The position numbers and the translations under genes are program-made. From positions 1 through 64,000 of the forward strand of contig NZ_JACFXU010000010.1 in assembly GCF_014077625.1 (NCBI RefSeq): a DNA stretch of 64,000 nt. Direction: 5' to 3'. The notes beneath the pieces were generated by a model. That model searched no databases, was not told the origin of the DNA, and saw nothing but the letters and a program-made list of their open reading frames with translations. Origin of the DNA: Sediminihaliea albiluteola (GTDB taxonomy: Bacteria > Pseudomonadota > Gammaproteobacteria > Pseudomonadales > Halieaceae). Position 1 is the first letter of the stretch. Every line of letters begins with the position of its first letter. This document shows, piece by piece, positions 29,305-39,248 of this stretch.

Positions 29305-30621
29305 TTAGCTTGTGGGGATAGTGAGTGTTTGCCCGATGGTAATCCGTGTGCCGGAAAGGCCATTAGCATTTTTCAGTTTACTGAGCGGCACATTAAAGCG
29401 CTCGGCAATACCGGACAGTGTATCACCACGGGCAATAATGTATTGCTGCTCGCCCTGCATCTTCTGCCAAGCTAGCAAAGTCCCAGCCGGCGGATGCGCG
29501 GCAAACCAGTCGCGAATACCCGCATGTATGGCCTGCGCCATCCTTTGCTGATAGCTTCGCGTGTTAAGACGGCTAGCATCATTGGGGTTGGAAATAAAAC
29601 CAGTCTCAATAAGGATCGAGGGTATGTCTGGCGACTTGAGCACGGCAAACCCAGCTTGCTCTACACCGGGCTTATGCAAGCGCGCCACGCCACTCATACG
29701 GGACAAAACTTGCCCGCCTAATTTCAAGCTGGTATCGAGGGTGGAGGTCATCGACAAGTCGGCAAGCACACTAGCCAGCACGTCATCCTTATCCGATAGG
29801 CGCACACCGCCGACTAAGTCCGCGGCATTTTCTCGCTGGGCTAAATAGCGGGCAGCCGTACTGGTCGCGCCTTGGGTCGACAGTGCATAAACCGATGCGC
29901 CATTAGCAGATGGACGAGTAAAGGCATCGGCATGGATGGAGACAAATAAATCTGCCTGGCGCTTACGAGCGATATCCCGACGACCTTTCAAGCTCACATA
30001 GTAGTCGCCAGTGCGGACCATCGTCGGCTTAAAACCGCTGTCGCTGGCCAACAACTTTTCCAACTCTTTGGCGATCGACAGCACCACGTCTTTTTCACGC
30101 AGACGGTTGGGGCCTAGCGCGCCAGGATCTTCGCCGCCGTGCCCGGCATCGATAGCAACAATGATTTCTCGCTTGCCTCGATCAGCGACACTCTTGTGAA
30201 CTGTCGGCGCTTGCGTGGTTGCTTTCGCAGGGGCCTGATCATAGAGATCCAGCACCAAGCGGTCGCCAGCCTGCTGGTTGGCCCGCAGAGAAAAGCTGCG
30301 AGGTGTGATCTCCTCACTTAAATCAAATACTACGCGCAGATCGGTCTTTTCTCGGATACCACTGCGAATCTGCTGTATCGGCGTATTCTCTAAAGGCAGA
30401 CTATCCAAACTGGTCTTAAGCTGGATATTAGGGATATCCACCACCAAACGGCGGGGGTTATCCAGCATGATAACTTTATGTTCGGCGGGACCTGTCAGGT
30501 CAAATACCACACGCGTGTGGTCGGGTGCCCGCCACAAACGCACATCGTGCACCTCCACCGCCCACGCGGTGGAAGCCGACAGCCACGCCAGGAGCGCAAC
30601 GATCCAGCAAGCCCTGTTCAT
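29305..30621 (-). CDS. amiB: N-acetylmuramoyl-L-alanine amidase with AMIN and LysM domains
   Basis: 438 residues. Signal peptide to about residue 21, AMIN domain ([21 protein letters not shown] … about 24-125), Amidase_3 domain ([23 protein letters not shown], and the catalytic Glu in LIETGFISN), and a single C-terminal LysM ([21 protein letters not shown]). It cleaves peptide stems from glycan strands at the septum. Twelve bases after tsaE. Confidence 0.97.
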   Translation of the reverse strand: MNRACWIVALLAWLSASTAWAVEVHDVRLWRAPDHTRVVFDLTGPAEHKVIMLDNPRRLVVDIPNIQLKTSLDSLPLENTPIQQIRSGIREKTDLRVVFDLSEEITPRSFSLRANQQAGDRLVLDLYDQAPAKATTQAPTVHKSVADRGKREIIVAIDAGHGGEDPGALGPNRLREKDVVLSIAKELEKLLASDSGFKPTMVRTGDYYVSLKGRRDIARKRQADLFVSIHADAFTRPSANGASVYALSTQGATSTAARYLAQRENAADLVGGVRLSDKDDVLASVLADLSMTSTLDTSLKLGGQVLSRMSGVARLHKPGVEQAGFAVLKSPDIPSILIETGFISNPNDASRLNTRSYQQRMAQAIHAGIRDWFAAHPPAGTLLAWQKMQGEQQYIIARGDTLSGIAERFNVPLSKLKNANGLSGTRITIGQTLTIPTS

Positions 30622-30633
30622 ATCACTCCAACC

Positions 30634-31140
30634 CTATTGTCGTTGTTGAGATCGATGTTTTTGTCGCCACCGAGCCAACACCGAACCCCCCAATTCTGTA
30701 CTGGCTTGTATGTGAAGACGGCGGCCCGATCCTGCTGGCGCTATGGTAATCCCTATGTCTGCTGGGGGCAAAATCCCCCGCCCCCGAACCGGCCACTCAA
30801 TCAAGCATATCGAATCGGGCCGAAAATAATCTCGCACCCCCATAAACTCAAGCTCTTCTGGATCACCTAGGCGGTACAAGTCGAAGTGATACACCTCCAC
30901 GCCAGCTAAAGCATAGGGCTCTACTAAAGTATAGGTTGGGCTTTTAACCGCCCCTTCATGCCCCATGGCCCTAATCAGACCTCGGCTAAAGGTCGTTTTT
31001 CCCATCCCGAGTTCACCTTCTAGGTAAATCACCAAACCCGGGCAGCACACCGCAGCCAGGCCCGCCCCTAGATCTGTCATAGCAGTTTCTTCGGGGGCCT
31101 CAACCACCCATTCCGCAGCTTGACCAGATACATCAATCAT
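30634..31140 (-). CDS. tsaE: tRNA t6A-synthesis ATPase TsaE
   Basis: 168 residues with the P-loop GELGMGKTTFSRGLI, then SPTYTLVEPYA, HFDLYRLGDPEELEFMG and CLIEWPVRG, all diagnostic of TsaE/YjeE. It works with TsaB, TsaC and TsaD on threonylcarbamoyladenosine at tRNA position 37. Its ATG overlaps the nnr stop by four bases (ATGA). Slightly longer than usual because of an Arg/Gln-rich tail. Confidence 0.96.
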   Translation of the reverse strand: MIDVSGQAAEWVVEAPEETAMTDLGAGLAAVCCPGLVIYLEGELGMGKTTFSRGLIRAMGHEGAVKSPTYTLVEPYALAGVEVYHFDLYRLGDPEELEFMGVRDYFRPDSICLIEWPVRGRGILPPADIGITIAPAGSGRRLHIQASTELGGSVLARWRQKHRSQQRQ

Positions 31141-32639
31141 TGCAGGAGACCTCGCATTTCATGCATTAAATCCGAAGCCGCCAGACCGCGCTGACCAGCA
31201 GCTGCAGCACGATCTGCAGCAGCGCCATGTAAACATGCTGCTAGGGCCGCAGCCATCACCGCCGGTAGGCCCTGCGCTAAGAGAGCCGCAATCACACCAC
31301 TTAACACATCGCCCATACCGCCACTGGCCATCCCCGGATTACCGTAATCACTTAGCAAAATCTGCCCACCACCACTAATCAATGTACCACTACCTTTTAA
31401 CAGCACGACTCCCCCCCAGCGACGCTGGAGCTCACTGACAGCCGCAAAACGATCAGCTTGAAGCTCCGCTGTAGAGCAGCCTAGTAAACGAGCTGCTTCA
31501 CCCGGATGGGGCGTCAGCACCCAGTTATCACGCGCTTTGAACTGTCCCCCTAGCCCAGCGGCCAGCAGATTCAGCGCATCGGCATCGACCACCATTGGCA
31601 ACTCACTGCGCAAAGCTGCCTGGCACAGTTGTTCAGACCATGGCGAGCGCCCCAGCCCCGGCCCTATCACCAGCACTGTGGCGCTGGGAATTAAGGCCGA
31701 TAAATCCTGCCCCGAAGCAACTGCCTGGGCCATCACCTCTGGACTGCGCGCCAGCACTGCGCTGACATGCTCCGCTCGGGTAGCAGCGCTGACCAAGCCT
31801 GCCCCGCAGCGCAGTGCCGCCTCGGCCGCTAGCGCCGTCGCCCCGCCCATACCGTAATCACCGCCGATGACCAGCACTCGCCCATATAAGCCTTTATGGG
31901 CAGTGGCTGGCCGTGGAGCCAATGCCGGCAACAGGGCCTCCAGCTGCAAGCGCAGGCAAGTAGCTGGTAGATGACTGCTGAGCGCAGCCCCGACCCCTAG
32001 ACTGGCCAGTTCCACACTGCCACAGTAATCCGGCCCAGACGCTGTGTACAAACCGCGTTTTGCGGCAATAAAAGTGACGGTGTGCGCTGCCTGCACTGCC
32101 ACCCCGAGTACTGATCCGCTATCGGCACAGAGGCCAGAGGGAAGATCCAAAGCCATCACCGGTATCGCTGAGCTGTTTAGTGCCTCAATCGCTGCTCGAT
32201 AGGCAAGACGCGGCTCCCCACCCAAGCCAGTGCCAAGCATGGCGTCGACCCGTACCGCGTCATGTGGATCGAGCGCGGCAAATTCTTCGGCAGAATACGC
32301 CACCATCGGCACTCCCGCCGCTAAAGCCTGCTGTCTAGCAGCAAGTGCATCGCTCTGCATTCTCTGCAGCTGCCCCAACTCCAGCACCTTCACTGAGTAG
32401 CCTTGCTGCTGCGCAAGAGCGGCCAGCAAGTAGCCATCACCCCCATTATTGCCAGTGCCGCAAAGTACCTGCAGCGATTTCACCTGCGGCCACTTACTCA
32501 GTAGCGACTGCCAGGCCGCCTGAGCGGCACGAGACATTAACTCCGCAGCCGTCACCTCAAAATGCGCCATGGCATAGCGGTCTAGCTCTCGGCTCTGCGC
32601 AGCAGTGTACAAAGCTTGCAGGCCTATATGCTCGAACAT
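31137..32639 (-). CDS. nnr: Bifunctional NAD(P)HX epimerase / dehydratase
   Basis: 500 residues with both domains: the N-terminal YjeF_N epimerase (ELMSRAAQAAW, CGTGNNGGDGYLLA, DAMLGTG) and the C-terminal ADP-dependent dehydratase (KGLYGRVLVIGGDYGMGGA, VVDADALN, TPHPGEAARLL, GNPGMASGGMGDVLSG). It repairs hydrated NADH and NADPH. First gene of the nnr-to-hfl run; queG diverges from it across 139 bp. Confidence 0.97.
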   Translation of the reverse strand: MFEHIGLQALYTAAQSRELDRYAMAHFEVTAAELMSRAAQAAWQSLLSKWPQVKSLQVLCGTGNNGGDGYLLAALAQQQGYSVKVLELGQLQRMQSDALAARQQALAAGVPMVAYSAEEFAALDPHDAVRVDAMLGTGLGGEPRLAYRAAIEALNSSAIPVMALDLPSGLCADSGSVLGVAVQAAHTVTFIAAKRGLYTASGPDYCGSVELASLGVGAALSSHLPATCLRLQLEALLPALAPRPATAHKGLYGRVLVIGGDYGMGGATALAAEAALRCGAGLVSAATRAEHVSAVLARSPEVMAQAVASGQDLSALIPSATVLVIGPGLGRSPWSEQLCQAALRSELPMVVDADALNLLAAGLGGQFKARDNWVLTPHPGEAARLLGCSTAELQADRFAAVSELQRRWGGVVLLKGSGTLISGGGQILLSDYGNPGMASGGMGDVLSGVIAALLAQGLPAVMAAALAACLHGAAADRAAAAGQRGLAASDLMHEMRGLLQ

Positions 32640-32778
32640 ACATCCTCTCTCGTAATACGAATTGTGCCAGGCCTAGAGCCCGCCTATCCTGATTCTGCTA
32701 AACTGCTTGCTAGCATACTGATTCTGACCACCGCGCGCCGGCAAATTATAGGCGCCCTAGCATCCGCGGCCCAGCCCC

Positions 32779-33894
32779 ATGTCTGATCTATCATCAACTC
32801 AAGCTGACAGTGAACAAAGCCGCGCAGCTGCGCCGACACTCGACAGTGAGCAGCAATTATTGCTACTGCAGCAAATCAAAGAGTGGGCGGCAGAGCTGGG
32901 CTTCCAGCAAGTGGGCATCAGTGATATCGAACTCAGCGAACATCAGGACTATCTGCAAAAGTGGCTCGATGCCGGCTACCACGGCAGCATGGACTACATG
33001 GCCCGCCATGGCAGCAAGCGCTCCCGCCCCGAACAGCTGGTCCCTGGCACCTGCCGAGTAATTAGCCTGCGGATGGATTACTTATACGAGGATACTCAAG
33101 CGCTCGAGGTGCTGGACTCATCTGAGCTAGCCTATATTTCACGCTATACCTTAGGCCGGGATTATCACAAACTGATCCGCAAGCGCTTGGCACAATTGGC
33201 CCTGCGTATTGAGGCCGAAGCCGGCGGCGGTCAGTATCGCGCCTTTGTCGACAGCGCGCCAGTGCTAGAGCGAGCCCTTGCCGAGCGCGCCGGCTTGGGC
33301 TGGATCGCCAAAAACACCATGTTGATAAATGACAAGGCTGGGTCTTGGTTTTTCCTCGGCGAAATTTATACCGACCTCCCCCTGCCCGTCAGCAAGCCCC
33401 AGACGAGCAAGCACTGCGGCAGCTGCAGCGCGTGTTTGGAAATCTGCCCTACCAACGCCTTTCTTGGCCCTCATCAACTCGACGCTCGGCGCTGTATTTC
33501 ATACCTCACCATTGAGCACCGCGGCAGTATCGACCCCGAACTGCGACCACTGATGGGCAACCGCATTTTTGGCTGCGATGACTGTCAGTTAGTATGTCCC
33601 TGGAACAAGTTTGCCAAGGCGACCAATGAGCCCGACTTCCGGCCCCGGCATCAACTTGCCGCGCCACAATTAGTAGAGCTTTTTCTGTGGGACGAGCAGA
33701 CCTACTTAAAAAACACCGAGGGCTCAGCTCTCAGACGCATTGGCCATGAACGCTGGCTACGCAACATCGCCATCGCTCTAGGCAACGCCGAAACCTCAGA
33801 TGAGATTATTGCTGCACTTCAGCAGCGCGCTGCACATGACTCAGAGCTGGTCAGAGAGCACGTCAACTGGGCGCTAGCGCGCCACGGCCAATAG
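32779..33894 (+). CDS. queG: Epoxyqueuosine reductase
   Basis: 371 residues. Catalyses the last step to queuosine in tRNA, using cobalamin and two [4Fe-4S] clusters. Cluster motifs CGSCSACLEICPTNAF and CDDCQLVCPWNKFA are intact, preceded by the family segment YHGSMDYMARHGSKRSRPEQLVPG, and the C-terminus has a HEAT-like helical end (LRRIGHERWLRNIAIALGN). The N-terminal 25 residues are a poorly conserved lead-in. Divergent from nnr. Confidence 0.96.
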   Translation: MSDLSSTQADSEQSRAAAPTLDSEQQLLLLQQIKEWAAELGFQQVGISDIELSEHQDYLQKWLDAGYHGSMDYMARHGSKRSRPEQLVPGTCRVISLRMDYLYEDTQALEVLDSSELAYISRYTLGRDYHKLIRKRLAQLALRIEAEAGGGQYRAFVDSAPVLERALAERAGLGWIAKNTMLINDKAGSWFFLGEIYTDLPLPVSKPQTSKHCGSCSACLEICPTNAFLGPHQLDARRCISYLTIEHRGSIDPELRPLMGNRIFGCDDCQLVCPWNKFAKATNEPDFRPRHQLAAPQLVELFLWDEQTYLKNTEGSALRRIGHERWLRNIAIALGNAETSDEIIAALQQRAAHDSELVREHVNWALARHGQ

Positions 33895-34052
33895 GAGCTA
33901 TTGCCACTACTCATGCGCTCACAGCCTGAGATAAGGACTCTGTGGTGCCCGAGCCTGAGGGGGAAACTTGCAGCACATGAACCAGGCAATAGGCGCAAGC
34001 TCCCCAAGCGATCCCTCCATTAACTGCAATATTGCTGATTAATGGATGCAGT

Positions 34053-34601
34053 TCATGGATTCAAACGCAGAAAATGTTCACGGTAATAGCGCAGCTCCGC
34101 TATCGATTCTCTGATGTCGTCCAAGGCCAAATGCGTGCCCGCCTTGCTGAAGCCTGCATCTAAGTCTGGCCGCCAGCGCTGCATCAGAATTTTTAGGGAG
34201 CTGACATCGAGGTTGCGGTAATTAAAAAAGCGTTCCAACTCCGGCATATGTCGAGCCATAAAGCGTCGATCTTGGCAGATACTATTGCCGCACATTGGCG
34301 ATGCGCCAGCCGGCACCCACTGCTCGAGAAAAGCGATGGTTTCACTACTCGCCATTGCTTCATTCACGGTACTGGCACGAACTCGCGGCACCAGACCTGA
34401 GGCATTGTGGTGCGTGGTATTCCACTCATCCATCGCCGCGAGGCGCTCATCACTCTGATGGATTGCCAGTACCGGTCCTTCAGCTAGAGTATTGAGCTCG
34501 CTATCGGTCACTATGGTGGCGATTTCAATGACCACATCCTGCTCTGGGATCAGCCCGGTCATCTCCATATCAACCCAAATCAAGTTAGCCGGATTTTGCA
34601 T
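34053..34601 (-). CDS. orn: Oligoribonuclease
   Basis: 182 residues, full length. DEDDh exonuclease that degrades 2-5-mer RNA and pGpG, linking it to turnover of cyclic di-GMP. Motifs: [46 protein letters not shown] and [17 protein letters not shown] (catalytic His and Asp). Divergent from rsgA across 95 bp. The convergent gap to queG (33895-34052) shows nothing. Confidence 0.98.
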   Translation of the reverse strand: MQNPANLIWVDMEMTGLIPEQDVVIEIATIVTDSELNTLAEGPVLAIHQSDERLAAMDEWNTTHHNASGLVPRVRASTVNEAMASSETIAFLEQWVPAGASPMCGNSICQDRRFMARHMPELERFFNYRNLDVSSLKILMQRWRPDLDAGFSKAGTHLALDDIRESIAELRYYREHFLRLNP

Positions 34602-34696
34602 GTTTATACCTGTATTGATTTAAAAGTTAGCCAGTGTAGCAAATACTTATTGCGATACTATTTGCGCCGACCCCTCCAGCACCTAATAATGATCGC

Positions 34697-35710
34697 ATGA
34701 GCAAACGAAAACTTAGCCGCCAACAATCTTGGCGCGTCAGCAAAATCCAACAGGAGCGCGCCGAGCGCGCTGCTAAACGTGGCGCGGCTGCCGAACAAGC
34801 CCTATCCGCAGGTGAACTCGGCCCCGAACGCGAGGGACTGGTGATCGCCCACTACGGCACACAAGTCGATATTGAGTCTGAACCGGGCCACAGCATGCGC
34901 TGCCACCTGCGAGCCAATCTCGAGCCCTTAGTGACCGGCGACCAGGTGATTTGGTGTGAAGGACAGCCCACTGGGGTGGTGGTCGCGCAATTGCCGCGCC
35001 ACAGTGAACTATGCCGCCCCGACCCCTACGGCAAACTGAAGCCAGTAGCGGCTAACATTGACCGGATTTTTGTCGTCATTGCGGCTCTACCTGAGCCCCA
35101 CGCCAATCTGATTGACCGCTATTTAATCGCCGCAGAGGCGGTGTCGATTCAAGCTGTACTGGTCCTTAATAAAACAGATTTATTGGCAGACAACCCGCAA
35201 CTGAAACAAAAGCTGGATCAGCTCTTAGCTATTTATCCGGCGCTGGGCTATCCCTTACTGGAGGTCTCCAGCCTCAGTGGCGGCCTCGAAGACTTGCACG
35301 CGGCACTGCGCGATCGCACCAGTGTATTTGTCGGGCAGTCGGGCGTGGGCAAGTCTTCGCTGGTCAACAAGCTCCTGCCAGGGATAGATCTGCGAGTGGG
35401 AGGACTCTCGGAGTCGAGCCATAAAGGCACTCACACCACCACCACAGCGCAGCTGTTTCACCTGCCTTCTGGAGGCAGTTTGATTGACTCTCCCGGTATT
35501 CGCGAATTTGGACTCTGGCATATGAACCGCGATCAAGTGACGCAAGGCTTTCGGGAGTTTCGCCCCCACTTAGGCCACTGTCGTTTCCGCGACTGTCAGC
35601 ATCAGCAGGAGCCCGGTTGCGCCATACTAGCCGCAGCCGAAGAGGGCATAATCAGCGCCGAACGACTCGATAGCTACCGGCGCATTATTGCCAGCTTAGA
35701 GAACCCCTAA
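34697..35710 (+). CDS. rsgA: Ribosome small-subunit GTPase RsgA
   Basis: 337 residues with a basic N-terminus ([26 protein letters not shown]), an OB fold, and a circularly permuted GTPase: LNKTDLL precedes the P-loop [16 protein letters not shown], then [12 protein letters not shown] zinc-finger tail ([15 protein letters not shown]) follows. Assists late 30S maturation. Its stop overlaps the convergent psd stop by four bases. Confidence 0.97.
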   Translation: MSKRKLSRQQSWRVSKIQQERAERAAKRGAAAEQALSAGELGPEREGLVIAHYGTQVDIESEPGHSMRCHLRANLEPLVTGDQVIWCEGQPTGVVVAQLPRHSELCRPDPYGKLKPVAANIDRIFVVIAALPEPHANLIDRYLIAAEAVSIQAVLVLNKTDLLADNPQLKQKLDQLLAIYPALGYPLLEVSSLSGGLEDLHAALRDRTSVFVGQSGVGKSSLVNKLLPGIDLRVGGLSESSHKGTHTTTTAQLFHLPSGGSLIDSPGIREFGLWHMNRDQVTQGFREFRPHLGHCRFRDCQHQQEPGCAILAAAEEGIISAERLDSYRRIIASLENP

Positions 35711-36558
35711 GAAGCACTCTCTGCCAGTGCTTCCCCGAGCCGAGTGGGACTGCCCGCGCGATAGTGCTCAGCCCAATCCACCGCGCCTTCAGGGAATAGC
35801 AAAATAACCGTTGAGCCCAGTTTAAAGCGCCCCATCTCCTCGCCTTGGGCCAGTGTTATCGGCGCAGGTTGCGCACTGTAGTCGCGGTGCTCAATTTGGC
35901 GCGGCGGCGGTGCCACCTGGCCTGACCAAACGGTTTCGATGCCAGCGACGATCATCGCCCCCACCAAAACCATCGCCATCGGCCCTACTTCAGTATCGAA
36001 ATAGCACACCAAGCGCTCGTTGCGGGCAAATAAACGCTCCACCCCTTCAGCCGTCGCGGCGTTGACTGAAAACAGCTCACCGGGAATATAGCGAGTTGCC
36101 GTGAGCCGGCCGGCTACGGGCATATGGACACGGTGATAGTCTCGGGGCGATAGATAAATAGTCGCGAAGCTGCCGTTGCGGAACTGTTCAGCGCGCTGCT
36201 CATCCCCACCAAGCAGTGCCCAGGTAGAATAATTGCGCCCCTTGGCCTGCAATAGGCTGTGCTCCTTGATCTCCCCTATTTGGCTAATCGCGCCATCGGC
36301 AGGGCAGACAATCGCGGCCTCCGCAAGGGGGCGTGCCCCCTCTTTCAGAGCCCGGGTAAAAAAGGCATTAAAGTTGGCATAGGAGGATAAATCAGGGTTC
36401 TCCGCCTCACTCATATCGACCTTAAAATGGCTCGCAAAACCGCGGATCAGCCAGTTTTTCAGCCAATGGGGGCCGCGCAGCTCGGCTAAGGCAGCTACCA
36501 GCCGCGATAAAAGATGCTGAGGTACTAGATGTTGAAACAATATAAACAGTGAATCCAT
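35707..36558 (-). CDS. psd: Phosphatidylserine decarboxylase
   Basis: 283 residues from ATG 36558 ([20 protein letters not shown]), matching the family start; the longer open frame upstream is noise. The autocleavage motif LGST (in [11 protein letters not shown], near residue 252) produces the pyruvoyl prosthetic group. [16 protein letters not shown] and [13 protein letters not shown] are family hallmarks. Makes phosphatidylethanolamine at the inner membrane. Arranged tail-to-tail with rsgA. Confidence 0.96.
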   Translation of the reverse strand: MDSLFILFQHLVPQHLLSRLVAALAELRGPHWLKNWLIRGFASHFKVDMSEAENPDLSSYANFNAFFTRALKEGARPLAEAAIVCPADGAISQIGEIKEHSLLQAKGRNYSTWALLGGDEQRAEQFRNGSFATIYLSPRDYHRVHMPVAGRLTATRYIPGELFSVNAATAEGVERLFARNERLVCYFDTEVGPMAMVLVGAMIVAGIETVWSGQVAPPPRQIEHRDYSAQPAPITLAQGEEMGRFKLGSTVILLFPEGAVDWAEHYRAGSPTRLGEALAESAS

Positions 36559-36782
36559 AGCGTCGACAGCTTCCTGCTCCGTTTGCTGTAATAAGAGGTC
36601 GCGAAGGTGCCCCCGCCGGCGCAGTTTAGCACCGCAGGACAGTAAATGGGGGAGTGGCAGCACGAGAAAGCACGATGGCTTTGCCTCTGCCGCGCAGACA
36701 AGGTGATTGCACACTGACAGGGCCCTGCTTTTCAGCTACGATAGCCTGCCTATACTCTCACTATGTAAGACGCTGTAACCCA

Positions 36783-38771
36783 ATGCTCAATCAGGACTCA
36801 CTCTCCCAGCTCAAAGGCCTTAAGTCGCGCATGGAGGCCGAAAAAGAACGGGCCGAGGCGGTGGTCAAAGGTACCCAAGCCCGCTACGGTTTTGCTGTCC
36901 TAGATGACGGGCGGGAAATCTTTATTCCGCCTGACGAAATGCTCAAAGCCTTCCCCGAAGACCGGGTAAAGGTTTGCATCCGCCCCACCGGCGACAATAA
37001 AACCATCGCCGATATTGAAAAGCTGGTAGATAGCCCGCTAGGCGAGTTTACTGGCCGCTGTGTACGCAAGGGTAAAGCGTTTTTTGTACAGCCAGACCTA
37101 CCCCATCTAAAGCGCTGGTTATTCATTCCTCCTCACGCCCGCAACGGCGTTAAAGAGGGTGATTATCTGCGCTGCGCCATTTTGCGACACCCCATACGAG
37201 ACGGTAAACCACAAGCCAAGGTGCTGTCGATAATGGGCAACGATGCCACGCCCGGTATAGAAAACCTCTACTGCATAACCAAATTTGGGCTCGCCACCGA
37301 ATGGGGCAGTAGCGCACAAAAAGATCTGCAGCGCAGTCTGGAGCAATGTCGCCCACTGGAAAACTCCAGCCGCCGCGATTTGCGGGACCTAGAATTCATC
37401 TCCATTGATGCAGCCAAGACCCAAGACATCGACGACGCTCTGTATGCCGAAGTCTCCAACGATGGCTGGGTGCTGTACGTAGCAATCGCCGACCCCACGG
37501 CTTACATCACCCCCGGCTCACAACTGCAGCGTGATATCGCTGCGCGCGGCACCTCGGTATATTTTCATGGTGATATTCTGCCTATGTTGCCCGAGGCGCT
37601 GTCACAAGACACCTGCGCCCTATCTGAGGGAAATGACCGCCCAGCATTGGTCTGTCGTATTGCTATTGGCGACAACGGCTCTGTCGGCGAGGCTGAGTTC
37701 ATCGAGGCTACCATCCGCTCACGCGCCAAGCTGTCCTATTACGCGGTAGATCGCTATCTCAACGGCCAAGCCGATGAACTGATGAGCCACGCCAGCCCGC
37801 TGGAGGCCTTGTATCAGGTTTATCGCGCACTGCGCGCGCACCGAGAAGCCAATGAGCTGGTCATGGAAGATCGCCAAGAGTACCGCTGGGTGCTCAACGA
37901 CAACAAACAGATCGAGCATATCGAGCCCTACGACAAATTACTCTCGCAAAAGCTCGTTGAAGAATGCATGGTGGCGACTAACCGCTGTGCGGCTCAATTT
38001 CTGGCAGAGCACCAAGCGCCGGGGCCCTTTGTTTGCCACCCGGGATTTCGTGCTGACCGCTTAGATGAAACTCGCAAATTTCTGGAAATGCATGCGCCGG
38101 CAGCTATCGAGCTGGACCCACAGAGCCGCGAAGGCTACCGCGACATCATGCTCGAGTTAGCTAAAAACTCCGAGACTTTGCCTTTGCGTGCCATGGTTAA
38201 TCGCCTGCTGACCCGAGCCGAGCTCAGTACCGAACCCGGCCCTCATATGGGCATGGCACTGGACTGTTACACAAACTGCACTTCACCACTGCGCAAGTAC
38301 GTGGACTTCTTAGTGCACTTACAGATCAAGGCCATTCTTGCGGGCAATAAGCCGGACATGATTGAACAGAGCAGCCTCAGCGCGCTGAAAGATCAGCTGC
38401 TAGTGGCACGCAGCGCGACCCAAGAGGCCGAGCGCTGGTTAGCCAGTCGCTACTTAGCTCGCATAGCAAGTGACAACGAAGGCCAAACCTTTAGCGGCAC
38501 AGTGTCACATATCAACAGCAGTGGCTTTAATGTCCGCCTAACCGACAACGGTTTAGAAGGTTTTGTCGACCTGCGCAAAGACCCCGAGAAGTTCAGCTAC
38601 GATAAGTGGACTGCCAGCCTGACTAGCACGACGCGTCGCTTCCAACTCGAACAGGCGGTAGAAGTGCGCTTTGAACGGGTTGATAGCGATAACCGCTTCC
38701 AGGTTTTATTTCAGCTCGCAGATGGCTGCGGCCTAAAGCCGGATAAAAACGCGCCTCAAGAACAAGCTTAA
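36783..38771 (+). CDS. rnb: RNase II/R-family 3'-5' exoribonuclease
   Basis: 662 residues from ATG 36783; the upstream frame extension is unlike the family. Cold-shock domains (YGFAVLDDGREIFIPPDEMLKAFPEDRV), the RNB catalytic domain with the acidic cluster SIDAAKTQDIDDALYAE, a YTNCTSPLRKYVDFLVH segment, and a C-terminal S1 domain (GTVSHINSSGFNVRLTDNGLEGFVDL). At 662 residues and without the RNase R basic tail it is closer to RNase II. Divergent from psd across 224 bp. Confidence 0.9.
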   Translation: MLNQDSLSQLKGLKSRMEAEKERAEAVVKGTQARYGFAVLDDGREIFIPPDEMLKAFPEDRVKVCIRPTGDNKTIADIEKLVDSPLGEFTGRCVRKGKAFFVQPDLPHLKRWLFIPPHARNGVKEGDYLRCAILRHPIRDGKPQAKVLSIMGNDATPGIENLYCITKFGLATEWGSSAQKDLQRSLEQCRPLENSSRRDLRDLEFISIDAAKTQDIDDALYAEVSNDGWVLYVAIADPTAYITPGSQLQRDIAARGTSVYFHGDILPMLPEALSQDTCALSEGNDRPALVCRIAIGDNGSVGEAEFIEATIRSRAKLSYYAVDRYLNGQADELMSHASPLEALYQVYRALRAHREANELVMEDRQEYRWVLNDNKQIEHIEPYDKLLSQKLVEECMVATNRCAAQFLAEHQAPGPFVCHPGFRADRLDETRKFLEMHAPAAIELDPQSREGYRDIMLELAKNSETLPLRAMVNRLLTRAELSTEPGPHMGMALDCYTNCTSPLRKYVDFLVHLQIKAILAGNKPDMIEQSSLSALKDQLLVARSATQEAERWLASRYLARIASDNEGQTFSGTVSHINSSGFNVRLTDNGLEGFVDLRKDPEKFSYDKWTASLTSTTRRFQLEQAVEVRFERVDSDNRFQVLFQLADGCGLKPDKNAPQEQA

Positions 38772-39083
38772 TTAATACGCTTTGGGAGCCGGTGATTTAG
38801 CACGCCGGCGGCCCAAAGCCGGCCCCTGCAAATGACTTAAATACTGCTGCACCCGGGCTACCAAACGCAGCATCTCTGCCACACCCAGAGTGCGCAGATA
38901 GATACCCATTGCACTCATGTCATCAACTGCCATATTGGGCTCAACGATTCGCAGGGCAGCAATCACCTGCAACTCACTATGACTGTAGTCACCCTCATCG
39001 GCGAAAATTAGCCGCGTAAAAGTATCCACAATAGCCATTTCATCAGGTACATCTAGCTGTACCCCTGCGCCAGCCCACCTCAT
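38772..39083 (-). CDS. Small conserved-looking helical protein, unknown function
   Basis: 103 residues, no family recognised. Mostly helical with an acidic first half (VPDEMAIVDTFTRLIFADEGDYSHSELQVIAALRI) and a basic Pro-rich end (GRRRAKSPAPKAY). Its stop codon abuts the rnb stop with no base between. Codon use and length look like a real gene. The 39084-39248 gap upstream contains only the asnS terminator. Confidence 0.65.
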   Translation of the reverse strand: MRWAGAGVQLDVPDEMAIVDTFTRLIFADEGDYSHSELQVIAALRIVEPNMAVDDMSAMGIYLRTLGVAEMLRLVARVQQYLSHLQGPALGRRRAKSPAPKAY

Positions 39084-39204
39084 TGCGCCTCTCCCGAGAT
39101 TGATCCATATCGCGACACGCTCAAAGCACGCTCCAATTACGAGCCAATTGCTTAAAGCTTAGGCGATATTCACGAAACTGCAGGATTTTTGTACAGCGGA
39201 GCTA

Positions 39205-39235
39205 AAACTGGAGGGCGCAGGGCCTGCTGCGCCCC
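39205..39235 (-). terminator. Intrinsic terminator of asnS
   Basis: A perfect 8-bp stem GGGCGCAG (39213-39220) / CTGCGCCC (39227-39234) with a six-base loop, followed on the minus strand by TCCAGTTTTAG. It starts about 15 bases past the asnS stop. Confidence 0.7.
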
Positions 39236-39248
39236 TATGCTTAGCCGC

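Noticed and set aside
33895-34052. tRNA gene beside orn, as in E. coli
   Set aside because: No cloverleaf or TTCGA-type T-arm could be found in the gap; it is plain intergenic DNA.
36559-36714. Longer psd start
   Set aside because: The extra 52 residues have no family similarity and run into the divergent rnb leader; MDSLF at 36558 matches the usual start.
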